DNA of 64,000 nt from assembly GCF_012273015.1 (NCBI RefSeq), contig NZ_CP050954.1, forward strand, positions 3,450,001-3,514,000, in the 5' to 3' direction. The notes under the pieces were generated by a model that was given only the letters and a program-made list of their open reading frames with translations, had not been told where the DNA came from and searched no databases. Made by a program: the position numbers and the translations under genes. Below, in pieces: positions 31,887 to 41,739 of the stretch. This DNA is from Hymenobacter sp. BT18 (GTDB lineage: Bacteria; Bacteroidota; Bacteroidia; Cytophagales; Hymenobacteraceae). Within the stretch, counting starts at the first letter, position 1, and each line of letters opens with the position of its first letter.

Positions 31887-32084
31887 GGGAAGAAGAGGTT
31901 TGGGAAAATGGTTGAGCTTACGTACGCGGAGTAGCCTGAGCAGTTAGTGACTAAAGGTAAATGGTTTCGTCAGCAAATTGGCGGTGAATACGCGTTTGGC
32001 CGGATATACTGCATTTTCCTTGTTCCTTTGTGGTCTGATGCCCGCGCTGCCGGGCCGTTGTGCCGCTTTCTCGCTTGTTTTCGC

Positions 32085-34133
32085 ATGTCTGCTACTTTTC
32101 CCCAACGCTATACCGTTACGGCCGCGCTGCCCTACGCCAACGGCCCCGTTCACATTGGCCACCTGGCCGGCGTGTACCTGCCCGCCGATATCTACGTGCG
32201 CTACCTGCGCGCCCAGCAGCGCGACGTAAAATTCATCTGCGGCTCCGATGAGCACGGCGTGCCCATCACCATCCGGGCCCAGAAGGAGGGCGTCACGCCC
32301 CAGCAGGTGGTGGATAAATACCACGCCATCATCCGCGACTCGTTCCAGGAGTTCGGCGTGTCGTTCGATATCTACTCGCGCACGTCTTCCCAAACTCACG
32401 CTGAAGTAGCCAGCGGCTTCTTCAAGAAGCTCTACGAGGAAGGCAAGTTCATTGAGCAGACCTCCGAGCAGTATTATGACGAGAAGGCCGACCAGTTTCT
32501 GGCCGACCGCTACATCGTGGGTACCTGTCCCAACTGCGGCAACGAAAACGCCTACGGCGACCAGTGCGAGAAGTGCGGCACCTCGCTCAGCCCCACCGAG
32601 CTGATCAACCCCCGCTCCATGCTCTCGGGCAACCACCCCGTGCTGCGCGAAACCAAGCACTGGTACCTGCCCTTGGATCAGTACGAACCTTGGCTGCGCG
32701 AGTGGATTGTGGAAGGCCACAAAAACGACTGGAAAGCCAACGTGTACGGCCAGTGCAAATCGTGGATCGACCAGGGCTTGCACCCCCGCGCCGTGACGCG
32801 CGACCTGGACTGGGGTGTGCCCGTGCCGGTGGCCGGGGCCGAGGGCAAAGTGCTGTACGTGTGGTTTGATGCGCCCATCGGCTACATCTCGGCCACCAAA
32901 GACCTGCTGCCCGATACCTGGGAAACCTACTGGAAAGACCCCGAAACCAAGCTGGTGCACTTCATCGGCAAGGACAACATCGTGTTCCACTGCATCATCT
33001 TCCCCACGATGCTCAAGGCCCACGGCGACTATATCCTGCCCGATAACGTGCCTGCCAACGAGTTCCTGAACCTGGAAGGCGACAAAATCAGCACGAGCCG
33101 CAACTGGGCCGTGTGGCTGCACGAGTACCTGCGGGATTTCCCCGGCCAGGCCGATGTGCTGCGCTACGTGCTCTGCGCCAATGCCCCCGAAACCAAGGAC
33201 AACGACTTCACCTGGAAAGACTTCCAGGCCCGCAACAACAACGAGCTGGTGGCCAACCTCGGCAACTTCGTGAACCGGGCCGTAGTGCTCACCCACAAGT
33301 TCTTCGAGGGCAAAGTACCCGCCGCCGTGGGCTTCACCACCGAGGACGAGGACGTGCTGCGCCAACTGCAGGAGTTCCCGGCCCGCATCGGCGAGCTGAT
33401 TGACAACTACCGCTTCCGCGACGCCCTGAACGAGCTGATGAACCTCTCGCGCCTGGGCAACAAGTACCTGGCCGACCAGGAGCCCTGGAAACTCATCAAA
33501 ACCGACGAGGCTCGTACCGGCACCGTGCTGCACGTTTCCTTGCAGCTGGCCGCCGCTATGGTTACGCTACTGGAGCCCTTCCTGCCCGAAGCCGCCGCCC
33601 GCCTGGGCCGGATGCTCAACACCGAGAAAGGCACCTGGCCCCAGGCCGGCCGCCCCGACGCGCTGCCCGCTGGCCATCAGCTAGCCGAGGCCGCGTTGCT
33701 GTTCACCAAAATTGAAGATGCCACCGTAGAGGCCCAGGTGCAGAAGCTGCTCGACACCAAGAAAGCCAACGAGCTGGCCGCCGCTGTGTCGGCACCCGCG
33801 AAAGAGGATGTGAGCTTCGAGCAGTTCCAGCAGATGGACCTGCGCATCGGCACCATCGTAGCCGCCGAGAAAGTGGCCAAAACCAAAAAGCTGCTGAAGC
33901 TCTCCGTTGACCTCGGTTTCGACGAGCCCCGCACCATCGTATCAGGCATTGCCGAGCACTTCCTGCCCGAGGCCCTCATCGGCCAGCAGGTACAGGTACT
34001 GCTCAACCTCGCCCCCCGTGAAATCAAAGGTATCCAAAGCCAGGGCATGCTCCTGATGGCCGAAAACGCCGACGGCGTCCTCAGCCTCATGCAGCCCAGC
34101 TCCCCCGTGCGGCCCGGTTCCGGCGTGGCATAA
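32085..34133 (+). CDS. metG: Methionyl-tRNA synthetase with C-terminal tRNA-binding domain
   Basis: Charges tRNA-Met. 682 residues. The HIGH-type motif is PVHIGHLAG (17-25 region), the zinc knuckle is [18 protein letters not shown], and the KMSKS-type motif is [12 protein letters not shown]. An anticodon-binding helical domain follows, and from about 575 a Trbp111-like domain starts [14 protein letters not shown]. The ATG at 32085 is chosen because [20 protein letters not shown] is the family start; the longer upstream frame is non-homologous. It is followed by a TCTCAC-rich fold-back repeat. Confidence 0.97.
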   Translation: MSATFPQRYTVTAALPYANGPVHIGHLAGVYLPADIYVRYLRAQQRDVKFICGSDEHGVPITIRAQKEGVTPQQVVDKYHAIIRDSFQEFGVSFDIYSRTSSQTHAEVASGFFKKLYEEGKFIEQTSEQYYDEKADQFLADRYIVGTCPNCGNENAYGDQCEKCGTSLSPTELINPRSMLSGNHPVLRETKHWYLPLDQYEPWLREWIVEGHKNDWKANVYGQCKSWIDQGLHPRAVTRDLDWGVPVPVAGAEGKVLYVWFDAPIGYISATKDLLPDTWETYWKDPETKLVHFIGKDNIVFHCIIFPTMLKAHGDYILPDNVPANEFLNLEGDKISTSRNWAVWLHEYLRDFPGQADVLRYVLCANAPETKDNDFTWKDFQARNNNELVANLGNFVNRAVVLTHKFFEGKVPAAVGFTTEDEDVLRQLQEFPARIGELIDNYRFRDALNELMNLSRLGNKYLADQEPWKLIKTDEARTGTVLHVSLQLAAAMVTLLEPFLPEAAARLGRMLNTEKGTWPQAGRPDALPAGHQLAEAALLFTKIEDATVEAQVQKLLDTKKANELAAAVSAPAKEDVSFEQFQQMDLRIGTIVAAEKVAKTKKLLKLSVDLGFDEPRTIVSGIAEHFLPEALIGQQVQVLLNLAPREIKGIQSQGMLLMAENADGVLSLMQPSSPVRPGSGVA

Positions 34134-34140
34134 GAAGAGA

Positions 34141-34245
34141 AGCGAGACCTAAGAAGGTGAGGAGTGAGACTTTCGTTCTGAAACCCGGTTGGGCAAACAG
34201 AACAGAAGTCTCACTTCTCATTTCTCACCTTCTCAGGTCTCATTT
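34141..34245. repeat. Fold-back spacer of GTGAGA/TCTCAC words between metG and pth
   Basis: GAGACCTAAGAAGGTGAGGAGTGAGAC in parts (34143-34169) faces GTCTCACTTCTCATTTCTCACC and GGTCTC words (34209-34240), an imperfect inverted repeat with a 40-base centre. The same GTGAGAA word forms the last codons of the endonuclease III-like gene near 8.7 kb. Confidence 0.55.
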
Positions 34246-34806
34246 CACGTTTACCACATTCATAGCCCGCTCCACGCCCATAGCCCCAAAGGCCAGCACG
34301 GCCTCGGCGGCTTTTTCCAGGCGGCCCTCTAAATCAATTTGCTCATCGGCGGAGAAGGGGCTGAGTACGTAATCTACCTGCCGGCCCTTCGAGAAGCTGG
34401 AGTCGATGCCGAAGCGCAGGCGGGCGTACTCGTCGGAGCCCAGGGTTTCCTGGATGTGCTTGAGCCCGTTCTGGCCGCCGGCCGAGCCTTTGGCTTTCAG
34501 ACGCAGCTTGCCAAAAGGGAGGGCCAGGTCATCGGTTACGACGAGCATATTTTCCTTGGTGAGCTTGAGCGCGCTCAGCCAATGGGCTGCCGCTTTGCCG
34601 CTCAGGTTCATGTAAGTAGTAGGCTTCACCAGCACGTAGGTGTGGCCCTTATGCTTGATTTCGGTGGTGAAGGCGTGGCGGCCCAGCTGCCAGGGCGCGG
34701 CCTCGTGCTTGCGGGCCAGGTAGTCGCCCACCATAAAGCCTACGTTGTGGCGCGTGTTGGCATACTCCGGCCCAATGTTGCCCAGGCACAGAACAAGAAA
34801 CTTCAT
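34240..34806 (-). CDS. pth: Peptidyl-tRNA hydrolase
   Basis: Recycles peptidyl-tRNA released from stalled ribosomes. 188 residues, normal length. It has FLVLCLGNIGPEYANTRHNVGF with the catalytic histidine in NTRHN, the VKPTTYMNLSG motif and the DDLALPFGKLRLKAKGSAGG segment. The usual GLGNPG loop reads CLGNIG. It lies downstream of rplY on the same strand, the common order, but with an rplY terminator between them. Confidence 0.96.
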   Translation of the reverse strand: MKFLVLCLGNIGPEYANTRHNVGFMVGDYLARKHEAAPWQLGRHAFTTEIKHKGHTYVLVKPTTYMNLSGKAAAHWLSALKLTKENMLVVTDDLALPFGKLRLKAKGSAGGQNGLKHIQETLGSDEYARLRFGIDSSFSKGRQVDYVLSPFSADEQIDLEGRLEKAAEAVLAFGAMGVERAMNVVNVK

Positions 34807-34910
34807 TAGTATAACGGGTTGAGGTAAGGTAGCCAGTAAGCACATGCGCTGCTGCGGGCCCTTCGTGCCTGCAAAGATGGCAGGACCAGCAGTGGCCTCG
34901 GTAGTCGGCT

Positions 34911-34945
34911 ATAAAAAAAGCCGTTCTGCGAACAGAACGGCTTTT
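34911..34945 (-). terminator. Terminator after rplY
   Basis: A perfect 13-bp stem (34933-34945 with 34916-34928) and 4-base loop are followed on the minus strand by a run of seven T. It lies 60 bp after the rplY stop and upstream of pth. Confidence 0.85.
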
Positions 34946-35004
34946 CAAGTGGCAGTAAGCGTTGGGAATTTGCGTCCCCGCGGCTACTTGCCGTATAGGA
35001 TAAA

Positions 35005-35577
35005 CTATTTTTCGGCGTTGAGGGTGCCTTTGAGGGCACGGGGGATGGTAACGGTGGCAATAGGCGCCTGGGGGTTGGTGAGGATGGTGTAGCCCTTCGG
35101 CTCTACTTTGCTCACTTTGATAGACTTGCCAAGGCCCAGGTCCGAAATGTTTACTTCCACGAAGTCGGGCAGATTTTCGGGAGCGGCCTTCACTTTCAGC
35201 TTACGCAGCTTGCTTACCAGCTTGCCACCCTGCTGTACGCCGGGCGAAGTGCCGATGTACTTCACGGGAATATCCATTTTCACTTCTTTGCCAGCTTCCA
35301 GCTCCAGGAAGTCAACGTGGAGCAGCATTTCGTTCACGGGGTGGAACTGGGCGTCCTGCACGATGGCGCGGTACATGGTACCTTCCACGTTCAGGTCTAC
35401 GATGTGCACCTCGGGGGTGTACAGCAGCTCACGGAACAGGATGGCGGGGGCGGAAAAATGCACTTGCTCGGTACCGCCGTACAGTACGCACGGTACGTAC
35501 GATTCGAGGCGGATGGCCTTGGCATCTTTCTTACCGAGATTCGCTCTTTTAAACCCTACAATCTCGAGGCTTTTCAT
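35005..35577 (-). CDS. rplY: 50S ribosomal protein L25 (Ctc form)
   Basis: Binds 5S rRNA. 190 residues, the long Ctc-type form with N-terminal L25 domain (to about 95, YVPCVLYGGTEQVHF) and C-terminal beta domain (VDFLELEAGKEVKMDIPVKY). The ATG at 35577 gives the conserved MKSLEIVGFKR start. A TATCTTTG element lies 52 bases upstream, inside the 3' end of the small membrane gene. In many bacteria rplY directly follows prs; here three other genes separate them. Confidence 0.95.
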   Translation of the reverse strand: MKSLEIVGFKRANLGKKDAKAIRLESYVPCVLYGGTEQVHFSAPAILFRELLYTPEVHIVDLNVEGTMYRAIVQDAQFHPVNEMLLHVDFLELEAGKEVKMDIPVKYIGTSPGVQQGGKLVSKLRKLKVKAAPENLPDFVEVNISDLGLGKSIKVSKVEPKGYTILTNPQAPIATVTIPRALKGTLNAEK

Positions 35578-35890
35578 AAAGGAGTGTGTTTGGAGAAATC
35601 CGCTCACCCACAGCAGGTAAACGGGCCGCAAAGATAAGATAATCTTGTTTAGAATTGTCTACTTGACCAAAGAAAGGTTCTTTAGGCTCGGCTCCCTCTT
35701 CCACATGCAAGCCCACAATCACCATAAGCATGAACACTAACCAATAAACAAGCATACAACCAAGAACTGCTACCCCTAAACGTACTGGCGCCTTTACAAT
35801 ACCAGCGGAAAATACCCATCGGAGGGAAAACAAGAGCAGGACTAGTGATAGATAGATTAAGGTTTCTGGAGAGATACTGTTTAAAGACAT
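35549..35890 (-). CDS. Small membrane protein overlapping the rplY start
   Basis: 113 residues with two membrane segments (about 9-29 and 36-60) and a hydrophilic tail (HVEEGAEPKEPFFGQVDNSK). The DNA here is more AT-rich than its neighbours. The last 29 bases overlap rplY in another frame, and the final 30 residues look uncharacteristic, so the end may have been lost or shifted. No family recognised. Confidence 0.5.
   Translation of the reverse strand: MSLNSISPETLIYLSLVLLLFSLRWVFSAGIVKAPVRLGVAVLGCMLVYWLVFMLMVIVGLHVEEGAEPKEPFFGQVDNSKQDYLIFAARLPAVGERISPNTLLYEKPRDCRV
35629..35636 (-). promoter_or_regulatory. Candidate -7 element for rplY
   Basis: TATCTTTG on the minus strand matches TAnnTTTG and ends 52 bases before the rplY start. 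No clear TTTG was found at -33. It suggests that rplY is not dependent on the upstream accessory genes. Confidence 0.45.
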
Positions 35891-36031
35891 ATAGTTCTGT
35901 CATATAGGTAGCTGAATCTTGAACGAACAACGAATTGATTGACTGTTTCGCCACCACGTTGTGAGTGGACTGGGTAAAGAGGCTTTGGTTTTGCTGTGGA
36001 GCGGGCGGGGGCCAAATGAAACCGTGTCAAA

Positions 36032-37123
36032 TCAATGGAAAGCAGTTGTGCGCGGTACGTTCACGGGTTCTGCTGGCTGCGGAATCCGCTTATTCATCAC
36101 CCGAAACCAAAGCGGCGGTAGCATGGCCAGCATCATCATGCCGGGGTAGCCGGTAGGCATGCGGGGGCTGGTGGGCTGGTAGCGTAATACCTGATAAGGG
36201 CGCGAAGCGAGGTAGTGGTGGTCGGAGTGGCGGGTAAGCTCGTACAGCAGCAGACGGCCCAGCTTGTGGTTGGAGTCCCAGGAATGGTGGGGTTGCACCC
36301 GCTCGTACCGGCCGTTGGGGTTGAGCTGGCGCTGCAGGCCGTAGTGCTCAATGTAGTTGACCAGCTGAAACAGCAATAAACCAACAACGGCCGCGCCAAG
36401 CCAGGCGGCTACTACGGCGCCACCAAGCGTCAGGCCCACTGCCGCCAAAACCACCAGCTGCAGCAGCTGAAAGCGCAGCATTTGGTTGGCAAAGGACAGC
36501 CAAGGCAGTCCTTGCTTGGCGAGTCGTACCTGTTCTAAGTGCCAGGCCGACCGATACTCGCCCACCACGGAGCGGGGGAAAAACAGCCAGAAAGGCTCAT
36601 TTAGCCTTGCGGTGGCCGGGTCGAGGGGGGTGGCCACGTAGCGGTGGTGGCCCCGGTTGTGCTCAATAAAGAAGTGCAGGTAGAGGTTCGTGAGCAAAAG
36701 CAGCTTGGCTAGTACCTGCGCCCATCGGCTACTCCGGTGGCCCAGCTCGTGGCCTACCCCAATGCCCAGAATGCCTAAGCTCAACCCCATCGTAACCATG
36801 GTGCCCGCGACTTCTGCCGGGGAAAGCGGCCGGCTTACCAGGGTATGCGCGAAAAGGGCCCACAGCCCGTAAAGCACGGGGACGTTCAAGTACAACAGCC
36901 AGTTGTAAATGGGACTGGCAGTGGGTATTGCGGCCGCAGTTGCCGGAGTCTTGCGGCGGGACTGCCGCTGTTGCCGGCCCGGGCGGTCCAGCAGCGGAAT
37001 AATGCCAAAGATGGTAACCGGCGACAGCCACAGCCAGGGGCCGCCCGCCGCAAGCCCAGCGAAGGTGAGAGCAGGAATAAGGTAGGCTACGCTATAGGAA
37101 AGCGCCTGACGGTTGAAAAGCAT
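36032..37123 (-). CDS. AlkB-type membrane diiron hydroxylase (alkane 1-monooxygenase-like)
   Basis: 363-residue non-heme diiron membrane enzyme that hydroxylates alkyl or acyl chains. The histidine boxes are HELGH (125-129), EHNRGHH (154-160), NYIEHYGLQR (256-265) and RHSDHH (298-303). The last two, with VATPLDPATARL, are characteristic of the AlkB branch and not of ordinary acyl desaturases. Six membrane helices flank them. No rubredoxin or rubredoxin reductase is adjacent. The substrate could be a fatty acid or lipid rather than alkane. It sits between prs and rplY beside a PKS-type acyltransferase. Confidence 0.85.
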   Translation of the reverse strand: MLFNRQALSYSVAYLIPALTFAGLAAGGPWLWLSPVTIFGIIPLLDRPGRQQRQSRRKTPATAAAIPTASPIYNWLLYLNVPVLYGLWALFAHTLVSRPLSPAEVAGTMVTMGLSLGILGIGVGHELGHRSSRWAQVLAKLLLLTNLYLHFFIEHNRGHHRYVATPLDPATARLNEPFWLFFPRSVVGEYRSAWHLEQVRLAKQGLPWLSFANQMLRFQLLQLVVLAAVGLTLGGAVVAAWLGAAVVGLLLFQLVNYIEHYGLQRQLNPNGRYERVQPHHSWDSNHKLGRLLLYELTRHSDHHYLASRPYQVLRYQPTSPRMPTGYPGMMMLAMLPPLWFRVMNKRIPQPAEPVNVPRTTAFH

Positions 37124-37263
37124 GGCCTAGGATGGCAAGCTCGGAATGAAACGAAAGTAGCAGCTGGCGAAGATACCGACAGAAGGAGGGCATTGCCAAC
37201 TTGCTTGGCTTCTCTTCGGGGCGTTGGGGCAACTCCTGCGGGGGCATGGGCGGGGCCGATGCC

Positions 37264-38325
37264 CTAGCGGGCTAACCCCAGTTGCCGGAGGCGGCGGCGG
37301 GTGTCGGAGAAGAGAGCGGCCTCGGGGGTGCCGCGGCGCATGGAGTCCAGCACCAGCAGCCCCGGCGGTAGGGACAGCGCACTTTTCTGCTGGGTGCCGC
37401 TCAGAAAAGGGTGAGGACCAATGTGGGTAACAACGTCTATGCCATCGGCCCCCAGGGCCTGCACCAGGCTGTGCAGCAGGGTAGGATTGGTAACCATCTC
37501 AAACCAGTATTCCCGCCCGATAATGGTACTGGCCGGAATCACTGCTCCGAGCCGGCTGGAATAGAATGCGCATCGCAGGGGCAAAGGCTCTATCTCGGTC
37601 AGCAACGCGCTAAACGAGGGCTGGTGGTGGGCCAGGAGTGGGGTATGCGTGGGCCAGGAGCCTACCCGCGTGAGGGGCTCCCAGTGGTAGCCTTGCTGGT
37701 GCAGAAAAGCGGTGGCAGCTGCCTCGTCGTCGCTGTGAAAAAAAACCAGACAGGTCTGCGCATTCAGCTCCACTACAGGGTAAATCGGCACTGGGGAAGT
37801 CAGGCAGGCCGTTTGGGCCGAAGCCAACGCGGTATGCACGTAGAAATACAGGAAATCCTTAGCCAAGGGAAAAAACATCCGGACTACGGCCGTGCACACC
37901 CGGATGGCGTCCGGTAGGCTCAAACCCCCGGCTGCGTATACACCCGCTATTTCTCCCAGGCTAAGGCCCGCAATGGCATCGGGCTCCACCTGATAGGCTT
38001 TCCATAATGCCACCTGGGCCACTTGCACAGCCATAATATAATAGGTGACCTTACCCTGCATGAATTGTTCATCGGCCTGCCCGGCAAATAAGGGCACAAG
38101 GTCGCAATCCGCTATTTCGATTAGTAAGTCGTTGAACTCATGAACCATGGCCCGAAAGGCGGGCTCGGTCCGGTACAACTCCTGCCCCATGCCCAGCCAG
38201 TACAGGCTGCGGCCGTTAAAAGCGAATACGTGGTGCTTGGGCTGGTAAGCGCCACCCGCTCGGCTTCCGCGGTTAAGCAGGCCGCCTGAAATGCTTTGCA
38301 GCCAGGACAATAGAGGAAGAGCCAT
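37264..38325 (-). CDS. Stand-alone PKS-type acyltransferase domain protein
   Basis: 353 residues resembling the acyltransferase domain of type I polyketide synthases. The N-terminal FAFNGRSLYWLGMGQELY matches the usual 'FxGQGxQ..GMG..L' region. The nucleophile is S122 in GLSLGEIAG (His before Ser replaced by Leu), and R149 and H227 (SWPTHTPLL) match the rest of the active site, with HIGPHPFLS near the end. No ketosynthase or acyl carrier protein lies beside it, so it may act in trans or on a lipid. It is 140 bp upstream of the AlkB-like gene on the same strand and has its own candidate promoter. Confidence 0.8.
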   Translation of the reverse strand: MALPLLSWLQSISGGLLNRGSRAGGAYQPKHHVFAFNGRSLYWLGMGQELYRTEPAFRAMVHEFNDLLIEIADCDLVPLFAGQADEQFMQGKVTYYIMAVQVAQVALWKAYQVEPDAIAGLSLGEIAGVYAAGGLSLPDAIRVCTAVVRMFFPLAKDFLYFYVHTALASAQTACLTSPVPIYPVVELNAQTCLVFFHSDDEAAATAFLHQQGYHWEPLTRVGSWPTHTPLLAHHQPSFSALLTEIEPLPLRCAFYSSRLGAVIPASTIIGREYWFEMVTNPTLLHSLVQALGADGIDVVTHIGPHPFLSGTQQKSALSLPPGLLVLDSMRRGTPEAALFSDTRRRLRQLGLAR

Positions 38326-38369
38326 AAAACAAACAGCAGTAACTACCGGGGGACCAAACCGACTTCCCG

Positions 38370-38400
38370 CAAAGGTAATAGCCGCTTAAAGCAAAAAACC
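38370..38400 (-). promoter_or_regulatory. Candidate promoter of the acyltransferase gene
   Basis: TACCTTTG on the minus strand (38377-38370) is a full -7 match, with a TTTTTT run at 38398-38393 upstream that could act as -33. The same T-run is the tail of the prs terminator, so the two signals overlap. It ends 44 bases before the start codon. Confidence 0.5.
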
Positions 38401-38425
38401 ACCCGGCAGCAACTGCCGGGTGGTT
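38391..38425 (-). terminator. Terminator after prs
   Basis: A perfect 13-bp stem (38413-38425 with 38397-38409) and 3-base loop are followed on the minus strand by TTTTTTG. It lies 20 bp after the prs stop and separates prs from the accessory genes. Confidence 0.88.
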
Positions 38426-38445
38426 CTGTAGAAGGAGGACGCTGC

Positions 38446-39375
38446 TTAAATAAACAGGGAGCTGATGCTCTCGTGCGTCACCACGTTGCGGATAGCCTGG
38501 GCGAACAGGTTCGACACCGAAATTACCTTGATTTTGGGATTTTCCTCTTTCAACGGAATCGTGTCGGTGATGACCAGCTCTTCCAGCACCGAGTTGCGAA
38601 TCCGGTCGTGGGCTGGGCCAGAAAGTACCCCGTGCGTAATCACCGCTCGCACCGACTTGGCGCCGCGCTCCATCAACAGCTCAGCGGCTTTGCAGATGGT
38701 ACCAGCCGTATCCACGATGTCGTCGATGAGCACCACGTTCATGTCCGTTACGTCGCCAATCACCTGCATAGAGGCAATTTCGTTGGCCCGCAGGCGCATC
38801 TTGTCGCACACCACAATTTCGGCCCCGAACTTCTTGGCGAAGCTGCGCGTGCGCACCACGCCGCCCACGTCGGGGGAGGCGAAAATGAGATTTTCCAGGT
38901 TCAGCGACTTGATGTAGGGCGCCGAAACGGTAGCCCCGTCGAGGTGGTCTACCGGAATATCGAAGAACCCCTGGATCTGGCCCGCGTGCAGGTCGCAGGT
39001 CATCAGGCGGTCGGTGCCCACGCTCTGCACGAAGTCGGCCACCACTTTGGCGCCGATGCTCACCCGGGGCTTGTCTTTGCGGTCTTGCCGGGCATAGCCG
39101 TAGTAGGGCATGACCACGGTTACCGAGGCGGCCGAGGCGCGCTTGGCCGCGTCCACCATCAGCATCAGCTCCATCAGGTTTTCGGCCGGCGGGTTGGTGC
39201 TCTGAATCAGGAACACGGCGCAGCCCCGCACGCTCTCGTTGAAGCTGGGGCCAAGTTCCGTATCGGCAAAGCGCTGAATGCTCAGGTCGCCGAGGGGCTG
39301 GCCGAAGGCGGCGGCAATCTGCTGTCCTAGCTCGCGGGAAGCATTACCTGCAAAAATTTTAACCTGCTGTGGCAT
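38446..39375 (-). CDS. prs: Ribose-phosphate pyrophosphokinase
   Basis: Makes PRPP from ribose 5-phosphate and ATP, the entry to nucleotide, histidine and NAD synthesis. 309 residues. It has RFADTELGPSFNESVRG, the flexible-loop YYGYARQDRKDKPR, CDLHAGQIQGFFD, and the PRPP-binding VVLIDDIVDTAGTI. Start ATG 39375. It has its own terminator and follows the tRNA-Gln gene and that tRNA's terminator on the same strand. Confidence 0.97.
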   Translation of the reverse strand: MPQQVKIFAGNASRELGQQIAAAFGQPLGDLSIQRFADTELGPSFNESVRGCAVFLIQSTNPPAENLMELMLMVDAAKRASAASVTVVMPYYGYARQDRKDKPRVSIGAKVVADFVQSVGTDRLMTCDLHAGQIQGFFDIPVDHLDGATVSAPYIKSLNLENLIFASPDVGGVVRTRSFAKKFGAEIVVCDKMRLRANEIASMQVIGDVTDMNVVLIDDIVDTAGTICKAAELLMERGAKSVRAVITHGVLSGPAHDRIRNSVLEELVITDTIPLKEENPKIKVISVSNLFAQAIRNVVTHESISSLFI

Positions 39376-39401
39376 AATGAAGGAGGGGAAAGGGAGAAGG
39401 C

Positions 39402-39457
39402 AAAAAAGCGAAAGGCGCTGACTCTTCCGGAGAGGAAGACTCAGCGCCTTTCGCTTT
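39402..39457 (-). terminator. Terminator between tRNA-Gln and prs
   Basis: Arms 39435-39457 and 39405-39427 pair over about 22 bp with one mismatch; on the minus strand the stem is followed by a T-run. It lies 12 bp after the tRNA 3' end. Confidence 0.82.
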
Positions 39458-39468
39458 ACTTTAGTCGG

Positions 39469-39541
39469 TTGTCCGACCAGGGCTCGAACCTGGACTTTCT
39501 TGAATCAAAATCAAGCGTGTTGCCAGTTACACCATCGGACA
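39469..39541 (-). tRNA. tRNA-Gln (anticodon UUG)
   Basis: 73 nt. Acceptor arms TGTCCGA/TCGGACA pair fully with discriminator A. The anticodon stem CTTGA/TCAAG encloses the loop TTTTGAT with anticodon TTG. The T arm reads CCAGGTTCGAGCCCTGG. CCA is not encoded. It is the only tRNA in the window. Confidence 0.96.
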
Positions 39542-39747
39542 ATTTCCCATTCGTAAAACCGGTGTGGTGTTCCGTTTGGGTGTGCAAATGTACTACGGGT
39601 TTTTTGGCAGCCAAACTTTCCGGCAAAATTTTTTTCGGGTAGTTCGGCCTTCACGGTATCTAAAAGGCCTTTTCCACGGCTTGAGTGCCTGATTTTCAAG
39701 GACGCACGCGCCGGGCAGCAGTTGGTAAATTTTCTCGGCGGGCGGAC

Positions 39748-39779
39748 TTTGGCAAAGCGGCAATTAAGCCGTAGTTTTG
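39748..39779 (+). promoter_or_regulatory. Promoter of atpD
   Basis: TTTG at 39748-39751 and TAGTTTTG at 39772-39779 are 20 bases apart, a full match to the Bacteroidota -33/-7 pattern. It ends 39 bases upstream of the atpD start. Confidence 0.72.
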
Positions 39780-39809
39780 CGGCCTGAAAACGTTGCCCAC
39801 TCACTATAA

Positions 39810-41324
<1,515 letters not shown>

Positions 41325-41331
41325 TTTTCTA

Positions 41332-41422
41332 ATGTGGGGAATGTGCTGATGTGGGAAATGTGAAAACTACTTTCACACAACCCCCAGCACATTCATCACA
41401 TTTCCACATTTCTCACATTAGA
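41332..41422. repeat. AATGTG fold-back spacer between atpD and atpC
   Basis: TTCTAATGTG at the left and CACATTAGAA at the right are exact complements, and AATGTG/CACATT words fill the space between (for example GGAATGTGCTGATGTGGG). It begins right after the atpD stop and ends 4 bases before the atpC start. Same word family as 339-599. Confidence 0.65.
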
Positions 41423-41426
41423 AACC

Positions 41427-41666
41427 ATGCATCTGGAAATCATTACCCCCGACCGCAAGGTATTTGAAGGCGAGGTTTCGTCGGTTCAGTTTCCGGGCAC
41501 CGACGGCCTGTTCGAGGTACTGAATGACCATGCTCCGCTGATTTCGGCGCTGCAATCGGGTAACGTGGTGCTGAACGGCGGCTCAACTACCTTCCGCATC
41601 GATGGAGGAGTAGTTGAAGTACTCCGCAACAACGTTATTGTACTCGCGGAGGGCGCTTCGGCGTAA
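41427..41666 (+). CDS. atpC: ATP synthase F1 subunit epsilon (short form)
   Basis: 79 residues: only the N-terminal beta-sandwich domain (MHLEIITPDRKVFEGEV, FPGTDGLFEVLNDHAPLIS). The C-terminal helical hairpin that inhibits ATPase activity in longer forms is missing, as is common in this phylum. A terminator follows. Confidence 0.95.
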   Translation: MHLEIITPDRKVFEGEVSSVQFPGTDGLFEVLNDHAPLISALQSGNVVLNGGSTTFRIDGGVVEVLRNNVIVLAEGASA

Positions 41667-41688
41667 TTCCTGGTTTTAGCTTGCTATA

Positions 41689-41720
41689 AAAAGCCTTTCC
41701 TTTGCGGGAAAGGCTTTTTT
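41689..41720 (+). terminator. Terminator after atpC
   Basis: A perfect 12-bp stem (41689-41700 with 41707-41718) is followed by a T-run. It ends 20 bp before the next gene. Confidence 0.85.
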
Positions 41721-41739
41721 ATTGCCTTTCCCAAGCCTC

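Noticed and set aside
31944..33533. A 529-codon open frame antisense to metG
   Set aside because: Shadow of a certain gene, with Val/Gly/His-rich translation.
35961..36156. Short open frames on the plus strand before the AlkB-like gene
   Set aside because: They overlap the 3' end of the hydroxylase gene and have unstructured translations.
35549..38325. Polyketide biosynthetic cluster
   Set aside because: Only an acyltransferase-like protein is present. There is no ketosynthase, acyl carrier protein, ketoreductase or thioesterase nearby.
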